From positions 62,001 to 126,000 of the forward strand of contig NZ_KQ948748.1 in the NCBI RefSeq assembly GCF_001514195.1: DNA of 64,000 nt, in the 5' to 3' direction. Position numbers and translations under genes: made by a program. The DNA comes from Streptomyces griseorubiginosus. Lineage in GTDB: Bacteria > Actinomycetota > Actinomycetes > Streptomycetales > Streptomycetaceae. A model generated the notes under the pieces. It had not been told where the DNA came from, ran no database searches, and saw only the letters and a list, made by a program, of their open reading frames with translations. This document shows, piece by piece, positions 8,851 to 17,329 of the stretch; within the stretch, counting starts at the first letter, position 1; each line of letters opens with the position of its first letter.

Positions 8851-9337
8851 TCAGAGATGCTGCGCGAGAGGGACTTCGGTGCTCTTTGCCCAAGCGGTGT
8901 CCAACTACTCGAGGGCGCTGGTGTAAAGGAGACCGGGTGCGCGTGCGTACAGGCAGGGAGAGTTCCTGCCGTGACCGTGGTCACTGTAGAAGGTGAGGTA
9001 GCAGGCCCTGTCAGTGGCGATGACGCGGAAGGTCTTGGGCAGGTTGTAGCGGTGCAGCCGGAGGCCGGGTTGTGCGTGTGAGGCCCTGGTGAGGTAGTCG
9101 ATGTTGGCTCGGACCTGGCTTCTGAGGAGCTCTGGAGTGAAGTCCGGATCCGAAGTGGGCGACGTTGTGGGAGCGGCGGTCGAGCCAAGACTCGTGTGGT
9201 GCGTCGGGGCCGGGGAGCAGGATCTGTACGGAGGCGGGGGAGAGGGCGCCAGACCACAGGGGGCGAAGGGCGGCCAACAGCAACGTCCGCAGGCTCCCCG
9301 CCACGCGCCCGGGCACGGCGCCATACGGGTCGTGCAA
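8851..9337 (-). pseudogene. broken conserved hypothetical gene (C-terminal half)
   Basis: Two adjacent frames together give a continuous protein-like sequence. The first is SLRTLLLAALRPLWSGALS through PDAPHESWLDRRSHNVAHFGSG. After a frameshift near 9150 it continues DFTPELLRSQVRANIDYL and then RYNLPKTFRVIATDRACYL and YSDHGHGRNSPC. A TAG at 8905-8907 interrupts SALE/LDTAWAK, and the frame ends with AQHL at 8851. The pattern resembles the C-terminal region of Streptomyces XRE-type regulators or similar proteins of unknown function, but no HTH remains and the assignment is tentative. One frameshift and one stop make it a pseudogene. Confidence 0.6.
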
Positions 9338-9660
9338 CTAAGGTCCACACAGCGGTGGGTCGCCCGGACGATGGCATCCGGGGCGGGCCCTTCTCCCACC
9401 ACGCTGCTGGGTGCCGCCGTGGCCTCTGCTGGTACTGCGCCTGCCGCACCGCTGTGCTTGACGGGTACGCCCGTGCAGCAGGTGGATGCGGCAATCGAGG
9501 CAGAGGCAGCCAGCGACGGATCCGAGGCGGATGACGATCCCCACCGTGACGCCTCGATCGCATCTCCAGGACGTGGGCACGACCGGGACGACAGCGCTGG
9601 CCCGGCACGGACGGATCCCGCGCTGGGCCGCCGGTTGGCGCGGGAGTCCATTTCTGCGGC

Positions 9661-10545
9661 TCAGGTCCGGGGAAGACGTGCGTCGTCGGTGCTGGTGGTG
9701 GGCCGGAAGAACACGGTCGATGAGAGCCGGACCTTCGACCCGGGGGTGAGGGGTTCCACCGTCCGGAGCCAGGCTGTGGGTTCCGGAAGGTCGAGCGTGG
9801 CTGACAGCCGTCCGGCGAAGCGGGGCATCACCGGAGCGGCCCCTGAGGCCAGCAGGCGGGCCACTGCAAGTTCCAGGGCGAGGGCCGTGCGGCTCTCGCC
9901 GTGCCAGTCGTCGGTGTCTTCGACCAGCCCTTCCGCCGTGGTGAAGCGCACCACGTCCTGGACGATGCCGTCGAGTTCGGCGGCTGCCTGGCGTAGTGAG
10001 AACCCGTCCGGCCTCAGACTTCCGGTGAGTGCGGCCAAGCGCGAGCCTAGGCGGCCGAGGAAAGCCGAATGTTCGGGTGTCCAGTTGCCGGCGTCCGGGG
10101 CGGTGCCGTTGTAGCGCTTGGCGACCCGTTCGCCGAGGTCTGTGAGCCACTTCCGCCGGGTGCCGATGAGGACGTCGTGCAGCACCGCTCCGTAGGCGGA
10201 GCGCGTGAAGTCAGTCCATGCCTTCCGGGCGCGTGCGCGACAGGTAGTAGCGCACCGCGTCGACGCTGTCGGGCCCGAGGATCTCCTATTCCACACGGCG
10301 TGCCTACGGCTGGTGGAGAACTTGCTGCCGTCCAGTAAGTAGAACTCGTTGACGTGGTAGTCGATGTCCGGTGTCCATCGCGGGAACGCGAGCTTGTAGA
10401 GCACCGTGCACGGCGTCGGCGCGCTGTCGTACAGCGGTTGAAGCGGCAGCCGTCCGCTGAGTTGTACGAGCAGGCAATCCGCCTGGTCAGGGACCGTGAC
10501 GCCCCGGAAGAGGAGAGGCAGATCGTTGCTGCTGCCGAAGTCCAC
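9661..10545 (-). pseudogene. methionyl-tRNA synthetase-like protein, truncated and frameshifted
   Basis: The frame is open for 294 residues and carries the class I synthetase KMSKS-type motif as GSKFSTS, in the context NEFYLLDGSKFSTSRRHAVW. The following anticodon-binding-like helical region includes DFTRSAYGAVLHDVL and LGERVAKRYNGTAP. The N-terminal half with the HIGH motif is absent. Between about 10219 and 10292 the residues are nonsense in this frame, whereas another frame reads EILGPDSVDAVRYYLSRT, the expected continuation. Two compensating frameshifts therefore bracket about 25 residues. Synthetase paralogues of this kind occur as resistance or amino-acid-activation proteins in Streptomyces; this copy is a relic. 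Confidence 0.65.
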
Positions 10546-10556
10546 GTGCGGCGGGT

Positions 10557-11012
10557 TCAGGAACAGGCGCGAGAGGCTAGAGAGCGCACGATGGCCCAGT
10601 GGCGCGCGGCCGAAGAACGTAAGGGACCGAGAGGCAGGGAGCTCAGCAGCGTGAATGGGCGCAGGCCAGGGAGCGTCACACGCACCAGGCTCGCGTCGAG
10701 AGGGTGGAGAAGTTCGTCTTGGCTGTCCGGGGTGCGCTGAAGAAGGCGGCCCGTGAGCAGTGCACCACCGCCTGGCCGGAAATCCAGCGCAAGACCGGGC
10801 TGCGCCAACTTGGACGCCTTGATGACCAGGACAAGGTGGAACTGTTGGTACTCGTAGAGAGCGGCACCAACTCCGACGGTGCCTTATGGACGGCCCTCCT
10901 GGCCGCTACTGGCGACAGCGCCGGGCTGCGCCTGTAGCGCGAGGTCGCGAACCGTCTCAACCGACCCTTTCCCAACGGCGACGCCCACATCAAGCTCTAC
11001 CGACCCTGGTAG
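10557..11012 (+). pseudogene. unrecognised gene remnant, C-terminal part
   Basis: Two frames contribute. A charged coiled-coil-like segment (RRVQEQAREARERTMAQWRA) is followed after a frameshift by EWAQARERHTHQARVERVEK and then by TTAWPEIQRKTGLRQLGRLD and LVESGTNSDGALWTALLA. A TAG at 10935-10937 interrupts LRL/REVANRLNRPF, and the reading ends at 11012 with LYRPW. The coherent continuation across each lesion supports a former gene of roughly 150 or more residues. I do not recognise the family. Confidence 0.4.
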
Positions 11013-11161
11013 CCCGAGCCAAGGGGCCGAGGGATGGCTTCTGTTCGCGGATCGCAGAGGCGACGTCGAGCAACGCGTGGGCGACAGCGGCCAGTCTCTC
11101 CCCGATGGCAGCGGTCCGCATAGTTGCCCCACACGCTCTCCGCGCGCGGCGAATACGCGCA

Positions 11162-12569
11162 CTAGTACTGCAACGGTGCTTGCCGTGACTGCTGGCCAGC
11201 TCGTTCGTTGGTGTGGTTATGGGTGGGGACCTTGCTGAAGTCAGGTTGTGGGCCGGAGAGCTGGACGTACTGCATGAGCGGTTCGTGCACCGGTTCAACC
11301 GGGAAGAGCCGCGTCAGTCGGCACTTGCTTATATGCGGGGGCTGGTTGCGCCGCTGGAGCGGAAGAACGGCTGGACGCTTGCGGAGAAGGCCGGTCACGC
11401 GGGCCCCGATCGCATCCATCGGCTGCTGAACCGGATCGAGTGGGATGCCGACGAGGTCCTGGACGACGTACGCGACTACGTGGTGGAACACCTCGGAGAG
11501 CGGGACGCCGTCCTGATCATCGATGACACCGGGTTTCTCAAGAAGGGCGTCTGCTCGGCCGGCGTGCAAAGGCAGTACTCCGGAACCGCAGGACGCACCG
11601 AGAACAGCCAGATCGGTGTGTTCCTCGCCTACGCCACCGGCCGTGGACGCACTCTGATCGACCGCCGTCTGTATCTGCCCACCTCCTGGACGGATGACCG
11701 GGCCCGCTGCCGCCGGGCCGGCATCGACGACAGTGTCGCCTTCGAGACGAAGGTGGCCATGGCCAAGGCGATGGTCCGCCGGGCCATCGCCGACAAGGTC
11801 CCGTTCAGCTGGGTGACGGCGGACGCCGCTTACGGTTACAGCAAGGGCTGGCGGTTCGAGCTTGAGCAGGCGGACGTCTTCCACGTCATGGCCACCACCC
11901 GGCACGACACCGTCGTCACCCGCTGGTCCATCGATCACCCCGTCCATGACCTGTTTCCCGGCCTGCCACGGCAGAAATGGAAGCGCCGTTCCTGCGGTGA
12001 AGGAGCCCATGGCCGGCGGATCTTCGACTGGGCACGCGTCGAAGTGAGGCCCTGGCACCGCGAGGACCGTCGGCACTGGGTTCTCGCCCGCCGCAGCGTC
12101 AGCAGGCCCGAGGAGATCTCCTACTACGTCGCCTACTGTCCCGCCGACACGACGCTGGACGAGCTGATCCGCATCGCGGGCAGCCGATGGGCAGTCGAGG
12201 AATGCTTCCAGACCGCCAAGCAGGAATGCGGCTTGGACGACTACCAGGTCCGCCGCTACCCCGGCTGGCACCGCCACATGACCCTGGCCATGGCCGCCCA
12301 CGCCTGCCTCACTGTCCTGCGGGCCCGCCTGCTGGACACGGACAAAGCAGAAACGGATCCTCCCAGCTCATCCACCTCAGCATCGCAGAAATCCGACGCT
12401 TGATCCACCGCCTCATCGACCGCCGGCCAGCGCCCGTCGAGCACATTCTGCGATGGTCAACGTGGCGCCGACGACGCCAATATCAAGCCCGCCTGAGTCA
12501 CTACAAACGACGCGGACACAGCCCCTGAAGACTGCCCAGCACTCAGAACAAGCACCGTTGCAGTACTAG
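11162..12569 (+). mobile_element. IS701-family insertion sequence, complete, with CTAG duplication
   Basis: The element runs from 11166 to 12565 (1400 bp). Its ends are perfect 17-nt inverted repeats starting TACTGCAACGGTGCTTG. Both ends are followed outward by CTAG (11162-11165 and 12566-12569), the 4-bp target duplication typical of IS701 elements. It contains one transposase gene. This is the only structurally complete insertion sequence in the left half and probably arrived recently. The right flank resumes with a remnant of another transposase. Confidence 0.9.
11213..12403 (+). CDS. IS701-family transposase
   Basis: A 396-residue DDE transposase (start GTG 11213, or ATG 11219). The catalytic triad is visible: Asp in VLIIDDTGFLKKG near residue 101, Asp in SWVTADAAYGYSKGW near 203, and Glu in SRWAVEECFQTAKQECGLDD near 330. 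GVQRQYSGTAGRTENSQIGV is the family's conserved block after the first Asp. Length is slightly below the usual 400-430, and the frame ends inside the element with a Ser-rich tail. Another frame from 12403 to 12528 resembles the normal C-terminus (RRLIHRLIDRRPAPVEHIL), so a late frameshift may have trimmed the end. A near-identical but fragmentary copy lies at 23845-24086. Confidence 0.9.
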   Translation: MVMGGDLAEVRLWAGELDVLHERFVHRFNREEPRQSALAYMRGLVAPLERKNGWTLAEKAGHAGPDRIHRLLNRIEWDADEVLDDVRDYVVEHLGERDAVLIIDDTGFLKKGVCSAGVQRQYSGTAGRTENSQIGVFLAYATGRGRTLIDRRLYLPTSWTDDRARCRRAGIDDSVAFETKVAMAKAMVRRAIADKVPFSWVTADAAYGYSKGWRFELEQADVFHVMATTRHDTVVTRWSIDHPVHDLFPGLPRQKWKRRSCGEGAHGRRIFDWARVEVRPWHREDRRHWVLARRSVSRPEEISYYVAYCPADTTLDELIRIAGSRWAVEECFQTAKQECGLDDYQVRRYPGWHRHMTLAMAAHACLTVLRARLLDTDKAETDPPSSSTSASQKSDA

Positions 12570-12678
12570 GGTCCGTCTTCCCCGCCCGTACCGGCGCTAT
12601 GAGCACAAGTCCGAGCACTTCCTCGCCTTCGTCGGCATCACCGCAGCCCTCATCTGCTATCGCAGACTCGTCGGGTGA
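12570..12678 (+). pseudogene. transposase C-terminal remnant
   Basis: Immediately right of the IS701 target site one frame reads VRLPRPYRRYEHKSEHFLAF, then VGITAALICYRRLVG and a stop. This is the usual C-terminus of IS5-type transposases. The rest of the gene is not on the left side of the insertion, so the remnant was already truncated or rearranged. Confidence 0.55.
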
Positions 12679-12687
12679 CGACCGAGA

Positions 12688-13267
12688 TCAGCGCCGTTTT
12701 GCAGGATGCCAGCCCGTCGATGAAGCAGGGTTCAGCTTGGCCCGCCGGGTCAGAGGGATGCCAGCCATTGCCGCCGTGTCGCGGGGGTGGCCGAAGCGGA
12801 GGGTGTCGAGCGGGGCGAAGCGGGGATCGCGGACACGGCGCTCGACTTCACGGCGGCGGGCCCCGTGTTGGGACCAGGCCCACCAAGCGGGGTGTTGCCG
12901 GCTCAGCCAGTCCGTCCAGGTTTCCCTGTTGCCGCCGAAGAGGACCTCGCGTGTGACGGTGCGCCGGATGGACCGGCGCAGTACGCGAGGCATGATGACG
13001 CGTTTTGGATAGTCAAGCCATATCACGGTGTCGGCCCGTTCCCACAGTAGGTCACGGACTTCCGGATAACCGAGAGAGTCGATGATCCAGCGAGGCTCGG
13101 CGGTGAGACTTGATACGTCTTCGGTCAACTTGTTGTTGATGGCCCAGTTGGGGCCGTTAAGTACAGCGCGTCCAACTCGTGGTGAGGCAGGCCCAGATGA
13201 CGGCTCAAGTTTGGGCGAGCGTGGATTTGCCTGCACCGGTGACACCCACCACCAAGATCCGTTTCAC
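12688..13267 (-). pseudogene. P-loop nucleotide kinase (adenylate-kinase/topology-modulation-like), two frameshifts
   Basis: From GTG 13267 the frame begins VKRILVVGVTGAGKSTLAQT, a clean P-loop, then hits TGA. A one-base shift gives LSRHLGLPHHELDALY, and a second one-base shift gives LNGPNWAINNK followed by EPRWIIDSLGYPEVRDLLW, ADTVIWLDYPKRVIMPRVL and RRTVTREVLFGGNRETW. These are the LID- and core-like segments of adenylate-kinase-related proteins annotated as DNA topology modulation (FlaR) proteins. Two single-base deletions explain the disruption, so the gene is inactive unless these are sequencing errors. Confidence 0.75.
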
Positions 13268-13276
13268 GAGTGCACC

Positions 13277-13471
13277 CTATCCTGGCGCCCAGGGAGGAAC
13301 GCTCCTGCGCTCCTCACCCGCCACCACCGACTGACCAAATGTAACGGCGTCACAGAGGGCGTCGAGGAGGGTGCTGGGAATGTCGCACAGGCCGAAGCCG
13401 CCGACGGCGAGCGAGGCGCCGTGGCCTATGTCGGCCACGGCATGGGCCGCGCAGGGGATGGCCTTGTCCAT
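13277..13471 (-). pseudogene. 3-oxoacid CoA-transferase subunit A, N-terminal stub
   Basis: The first 42 residues (MDKAIPCAAHAVADIGHGAS, then LAVGGFGLCDIPSTLL) match the start of family I CoA-transferase alpha subunits such as PcaI/ScoA, including the GGFGLC nucleotide-loop motif. After LLDALCDA the sequence diverges and stops at residue 64, and no beta subunit follows. It lies behind the terminator of the aromatic catabolic operon on the same strand. It may be the truncated last step of that pathway, cut off by the neighbouring kinase remnant. Confidence 0.7.
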
Positions 13472-13580
13472 GGAAAGAGGTCCTCGGGTAGGTCAAGGGG
13501 TGTAAGGCGTCCGGGTCGTGCGGCAGCTGTGGCAGGGTCCGGACGCTGTACGGTGCTCCCGGTTTCGTGCCGGGGCACGG

Positions 13581-13613
13581 CGGCGGACGGACCTGTGCGG
13601 GGTCCGTCCGCCG
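13581..13613 (-). terminator. terminator of the aromatic catabolic operon
   Basis: CGGCGGACGGACC and its complement form 13-nt arms around a 7-nt loop, 43 bases past the stop of the hydroxylase gene at 13656. The stem is very stable. Confidence 0.7.
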
Positions 13614-13655
13614 CGTTCTTGGGGCGCGCTGTGTGCAGGTGAGAGGGGTGCCCGG

Positions 13656-15284
13656 CTACTGCTTCCCGGTGGTCAGCAGCGGCTGGGCCGGACGAGCTGT
13701 CGGGGCTGCAGGCTGCTGTAGTTGCTCGCGCAGCTGCCCGATCAGGTCGCGCAGCCCGGCCCCGTCGCGCGCGGCGCCGAAGAGGTAGAAGTCGGGGCGG
13801 ACGATCGCGGCGACGTGGCCGTGCTCGCGCATGTGGGGCAGGTAGCCGTCGGGGGCGTCGAGGTAGCCCTCCGGCGGTGCGGTGTCCTCGTGCAGGGCGA
13901 CGATGTGGCCGCCGATGCCGGCCAGGAAGGCACGGTCGGTGTCGGCGAGCATGGCCAGGGGTGCGTCACCGTCGGTGAGGACGATGAAGCCTCCGCCGGT
14001 GAGGTCGTCCAGCAGGGCGGTCCGCCCCTGGTGGGTGAGCTGGTACTGGGGGGTGAGGTGCCCTACACCGGGCGCGCGCTTGCCGTCCGGGGACCGCTGG
14101 AGAAGGCCGTCGCCGAGGACTGGCGGTGGGGTGGGCGGCAGTGCGTGCTGCGGGTCGGCGCCGGCGGCGATCATGCGGGCGTCGCGGGCCGCGGCGTCAT
14201 TGTGGTCGAGGACGCAGATGACCTGACCCAGGGCCATCGACATGCCGATGGCGTGCTGGACGTGCTCGCTGCGCTCGGAGGTGTAGGTGTCCAGCAGATC
14301 TGCGTCGGCACGGTCGGTCAGGACGAGGTCGAGCTTCCAGGCCAGGTTCATCGCGTCACGCATCCCGGAACACATGCCCTGCCCGGCGAAGGGCGGCATC
14401 TGGTGGGCTGCGTCGCCAGCCAAGATCAGCTGTCCCTCCCGCCAGCGGTCCACCCAGCGAGCCTGGAAGGTGTAGACAGTGTGCCGCTCGATGGTGGTGT
14501 TGGCCGGGGTGCGGCCCCAGGGCTCCAGGAGCCGCCAGGCGGTCTCCAGGGTGTTGAGTTCCTCAATGCTCTCGTGGGGCAGGCGCAGGAACTCCCAGCG
14601 GCGGCGCCCGGGGCCGCCGGAGACGATGGTGGTGGGTCGGGCGGGGTCGCACAGCTGCCAGTTCATCGGCGACCAGGTCGTCTGCTCGCGGGGCAGGGTG
14701 TCGACGATCAGCCAGTCGTAGAAGTACCCGAGGTCGGTGACGGTGGTGGCCATCCCCGAGCGGACGAAGCTGTTGGCGCCGTCGGCGCCGATGACGTAGC
14801 GGGCGCGGATCTCCTCCGGCACGCCGGCACCGTTCGCGGTCAGGCGGACGTGGTCCTCGCCGTGGACGAGGTCGACGGCCTCGCAGCCGCGGCGAACGGT
14901 GACCGTGGGCAGGCTCTGCGCGGCCCCGGCGAGCACGGCTTCCAGTTGAGGCTGGCAGAAGAAGCTGGCGGTCGGCCAGCCGGACGGGCCGAGACCGGAC
15001 CAGTCGATACGGACGAGCGCCTCGCCGGCATGGTTGCGCCATTCGTAGTGGTCGGGCACCGGTTCGGTGACCGCGCGGACCTGTTCGCTGACACCGGCGG
15101 CCTGGAAGATCCGGCCGATCTCGTGGTCGAAGTGCACCGCCCGGGGCAGGTCGTACGGGCTGGGCCAGCGCTCGATCGCGATGACGTCGTGGCCCTGCCG
15201 GCCCAGCAGCAGGGCCAGCATCTGCCCGATGGGACCGAAGCCCACGATGGCGACGTCGTGCATCGGCGTTGAGGTGTCTGTCAT
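13656..15284 (-). CDS. FAD-dependent aromatic hydroxylase (MhpA-like)
   Basis: A 542-residue flavoprotein monooxygenase of the MhpA (3-(3-hydroxyphenyl)propionate hydroxylase) type, which would hydroxylate a phenolic substrate with NAD(P)H to give a catechol. The FAD dinucleotide fold is at residues 12-40 (VGFGPIG, with Gly at 15, 17 and 20). The second FAD motif is LILAGDAAHQMPPFAGQG near residue 300, followed by GMRDAMNLAWKLDL. A thioredoxin-like C-terminal region follows, as in the family, ending in a variable tail. It starts 7 bases after the dioxygenase gene ends and is third in a minus-strand operon. The true substrate cannot be read from sequence. Confidence 0.9.
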   Translation of the reverse strand: MTDTSTPMHDVAIVGFGPIGQMLALLLGRQGHDVIAIERWPSPYDLPRAVHFDHEIGRIFQAAGVSEQVRAVTEPVPDHYEWRNHAGEALVRIDWSGLGPSGWPTASFFCQPQLEAVLAGAAQSLPTVTVRRGCEAVDLVHGEDHVRLTANGAGVPEEIRARYVIGADGANSFVRSGMATTVTDLGYFYDWLIVDTLPREQTTWSPMNWQLCDPARPTTIVSGGPGRRRWEFLRLPHESIEELNTLETAWRLLEPWGRTPANTTIERHTVYTFQARWVDRWREGQLILAGDAAHQMPPFAGQGMCSGMRDAMNLAWKLDLVLTDRADADLLDTYTSERSEHVQHAIGMSMALGQVICVLDHNDAAARDARMIAAGADPQHALPPTPPPVLGDGLLQRSPDGKRAPGVGHLTPQYQLTHQGRTALLDDLTGGGFIVLTDGDAPLAMLADTDRAFLAGIGGHIVALHEDTAPPEGYLDAPDGYLPHMREHGHVAAIVRPDFYLFGAARDGAGLRDLIGQLREQLQQPAAPTARPAQPLLTTGKQ

Positions 15285-15291
15285 GGTTGCT

Positions 15292-16218
15292 CTACCTTGT
15301 CGAGCTGTGGGTGCTGGTCATCAGGTCGGCGAGATCCTCGGGGGCGAGGAAGGACGGCGGGGGCGGCGGACCCCAGTTGAACAGGCCCTTGGCGCCCTCC
15401 AGGACCTCCGGCGTCCACAGCTGGTCGTCGACGATGCAGTCCATGTCGGAGTAGTACTCGCTGAAGTTGCCGGCCGGGTCTTTCAGATACCAGAAGAAGT
15501 TGGAGCCAGCGTGGTGGCGGCCCAGGCCCCACACGTGGCGTTCGGGGTGGCCCTGAAGCATGGCCGCCGCACCGCGGCCGACCTCGTCGACGTCGTCGAC
15601 CTGCCAGGAGGTGTGGTGCAAAAAGGTGACCGGCGCGGCCAGCACCAGGATGTTGTGGTGGTCTGTGGAGCAGCGCAGGAACGCCCCGTGGTCCTTGATG
15701 TAGTCGGACGCCTTGAAGCCCAGGCCGTTCCGGAAGAAGGCGGTGGTGGCGTCGAAGTCGGTGGTGCCGACGACGGAGTGCCCGAGCTTGCGGGGCTGCA
15801 CCGGGTCGGTGCGCAGGACACCCGGGGCGCGCGATCCGGTGCGCTCGGGTCGGCCGGGACCGTTGTAGACGGTGGCCCTCACCGGATTCTGGGTCAGGCG
15901 GGGGAGGGTCTCGAGGACGGCGCGTACGGCAGTGGCCTTGTCGTAAGCGGACAGGGTGCTGCCCTCGACGATGCTTTCGATGCCGAGGCGCTTCAGCCGC
16001 GAGGCGGCCGCTGCGAGGTCGTCGGGTGTGTCGACGCCGATGCGGACCTCCACCAGGCGGCGGGTCGGCGCGTGGACGATACGCAGTTGACGCCCGCCGT
16101 CCCGGGTCGCGAACCAGCCGTCGGTCTCGGGGCTCAGGCCGAAGTCGGTGTAGTAGGCCGCCGTCTCGGCGACGTTGGGGACCCCCATGGTGATGGAGGT
16201 CAGACGGTGCAGTGCCAT
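15292..16218 (-). CDS. extradiol ring-cleavage dioxygenase (VOC superfamily)
   Basis: A 308-residue two-domain vicinal oxygen chelate enzyme of the catechol 2,3-dioxygenase type. The N-terminal module begins HRLTSITMGVPNVAET. The C-terminal module holds the probable iron ligands: His in KLGHSVVGTTDF (near 149), His in FLHHTSWQVDD (near 212) and Glu in NFSEYYSDMD (near 262). The conserved region near the end of the second module (AGSNFFWYLKDPAGNF) is typical. The role is meta-cleavage of the catechol made by the downstream hydroxylase. It lies 41 bases after the FAH-family gene and 7 bases before the hydroxylase, so it is cotranscribed. Confidence 0.9.
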   Translation of the reverse strand: MALHRLTSITMGVPNVAETAAYYTDFGLSPETDGWFATRDGGRQLRIVHAPTRRLVEVRIGVDTPDDLAAAASRLKRLGIESIVEGSTLSAYDKATAVRAVLETLPRLTQNPVRATVYNGPGRPERTGSRAPGVLRTDPVQPRKLGHSVVGTTDFDATTAFFRNGLGFKASDYIKDHGAFLRCSTDHHNILVLAAPVTFLHHTSWQVDDVDEVGRGAAAMLQGHPERHVWGLGRHHAGSNFFWYLKDPAGNFSEYYSDMDCIVDDQLWTPEVLEGAKGLFNWGPPPPPSFLAPEDLADLMTSTHSSTR

Positions 16219-16259
16219 GGGGGACTCCTCGACTCCTTTGTCTCGCGGGTCCTGCCGGG

Positions 16260-17102
16260 TCAGGCGACGAAGGTCTGGCGCAGTTCGCCGATGCCCTCGA
16301 TGGTGCTGACGAGTTCGTCACCGGCCGCCAGCCAGCGCTGAGGGTCGCGGCCGAGCCCGACACCGGCCGGGGTGCCGGTGAAGATGACGTCTCCGGGCAG
16401 CAGCGGCAGCACCGCGGACATCTTGGCGATCAGTGCGGGCACCGAGAAGATCAGGTCGCGGGTGCGGCCTTTCTGGACCTCCTCACCGTTGATCACACAG
16501 CGCAGTTCGAGGTCATCGGGGTCGGCGAACTCATCCGGAGTGACCAGCCACGGGCCGATCGGCGCGAAACCGGGGAAGGACTTGCCCAGGCTGAATTGAG
16601 GCACGGGACCCGCCAGCTGGGACACACGCTCGGAGATGTCCTGGCCTACGGCCAGCCCGGCGACGTGGCTCCAGGCATCCGCTTCCGCCACGTTCTCGGC
16701 GTGGCGGCCGATGACGGCGACCAGCTCGACCTCCCAGTCGGTGTTGCCGCCCTCGGGCAGCTTCACCTCGGTGATGGGGCCACTGATGCTGGTGACGAAC
16801 TTGGTGAACACCGGCGGCAGCCCTTCGGGCGCCTCGAATCCGGACTCCGAGGCGTGATCGCGGTAGTTCAGGCCGATCGCCAGTGTCTGCCGCGGCGCGG
16901 GGGCCGGCGAGCCCAGGTCGGCCGGGTCGAAGGCCACGCCCTCGGGCAGGTCTGCGGTAGCGGCCCAGGAACGGAACACCTCCCAGCGCTCGTAGACGGT
17001 CTGTGGGTCGGCGGTGAAGCTGCCGTCACTGGCGTTCTCGACGTCGACGGCCTTACCGTCCACGATCAACGCCAGACGGCCGGAGATGTTGGCGATACGC
17101 AC
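16260..17102 (-). CDS. fumarylacetoacetate hydrolase-family protein
   Basis: A 280-residue FAH-superfamily hydrolase or decarboxylase, probably acting on the meta-cleavage product. I chose GTG 17102 because GGGAGA lies seven bases upstream; longer frames to 17204 run into the promoter region. Family blocks are visible: AIGLNYRDHASESG near residue 75, VFTKFVTSISG near 98, DWEVELVAVIGRHAENV with the metal-binding Glu residues near 120, then VGQDISER, and GDVIFTGTPAGVGLG near 245. It is the first gene of the operon, facing the FCD regulator across about 230 bases that contain operator-like repeats. Confidence 0.9.
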   Translation of the reverse strand: MRIANISGRLALIVDGKAVDVENASDGSFTADPQTVYERWEVFRSWAATADLPEGVAFDPADLGSPAPAPRQTLAIGLNYRDHASESGFEAPEGLPPVFTKFVTSISGPITEVKLPEGGNTDWEVELVAVIGRHAENVAEADAWSHVAGLAVGQDISERVSQLAGPVPQFSLGKSFPGFAPIGPWLVTPDEFADPDDLELRCVINGEEVQKGRTRDLIFSVPALIAKMSAVLPLLPGDVIFTGTPAGVGLGRDPQRWLAAGDELVSTIEGIGELRQTFVA

Positions 17103-17233
17103 GATGTGTCTCCCGGGAGAGGTGGGAACGGGGCCGCCAAAACCAAGGCGGGTTGCGGCCACTCGATCCGCTGGGGCAACGCAGGAACCGCCCGTCAGCG
17201 ACAACGGAGCCCTTGCTCACCCACCGGTAATTC

Positions 17234-17307
17234 AGCATGATGATTACCTCGATGTTGCGACCGCATGGCTGGGGCGTCAAGGGTTCGAGGTAAAAAGAGC
17301 ATGATGA
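17234..17307. promoter_or_regulatory. operator-like repeats between the catabolic operon and its regulator
   Basis: AGCATGATGA occurs twice in direct orientation (17234-17243 and 17298-17307). TTACCTCGA (17244-17252) and its complement TCGAGGTAA (17285-17293) form an inverted pair inside them. The four elements lie in the divergent promoter region, so the FCD regulator probably binds here and controls both transcripts. Confidence 0.55.
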
Positions 17308-17329
17308 ATATGAGTCTTGAGGAGCCGTC

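Noticed and set aside
9101..10114. 337-codon plus-strand frame over the broken genes at 9-10 kb
   Set aside because: It has no motif and runs antisense to two recognisable relics.
10354..10740. Plus-strand frame overlapping the MetRS-like relic as a separate intact gene
   Set aside because: Its 5' half is opposite recognisable synthetase sequence. Only the 3' part continues into a coherent remnant, so I used just that part.
13722..15272. 516-codon plus-strand frame opposite the hydroxylase gene
   Set aside because: It is a classic antisense shadow of a high-GC gene. The opposite strand has full FAD motifs and a proper operon context.
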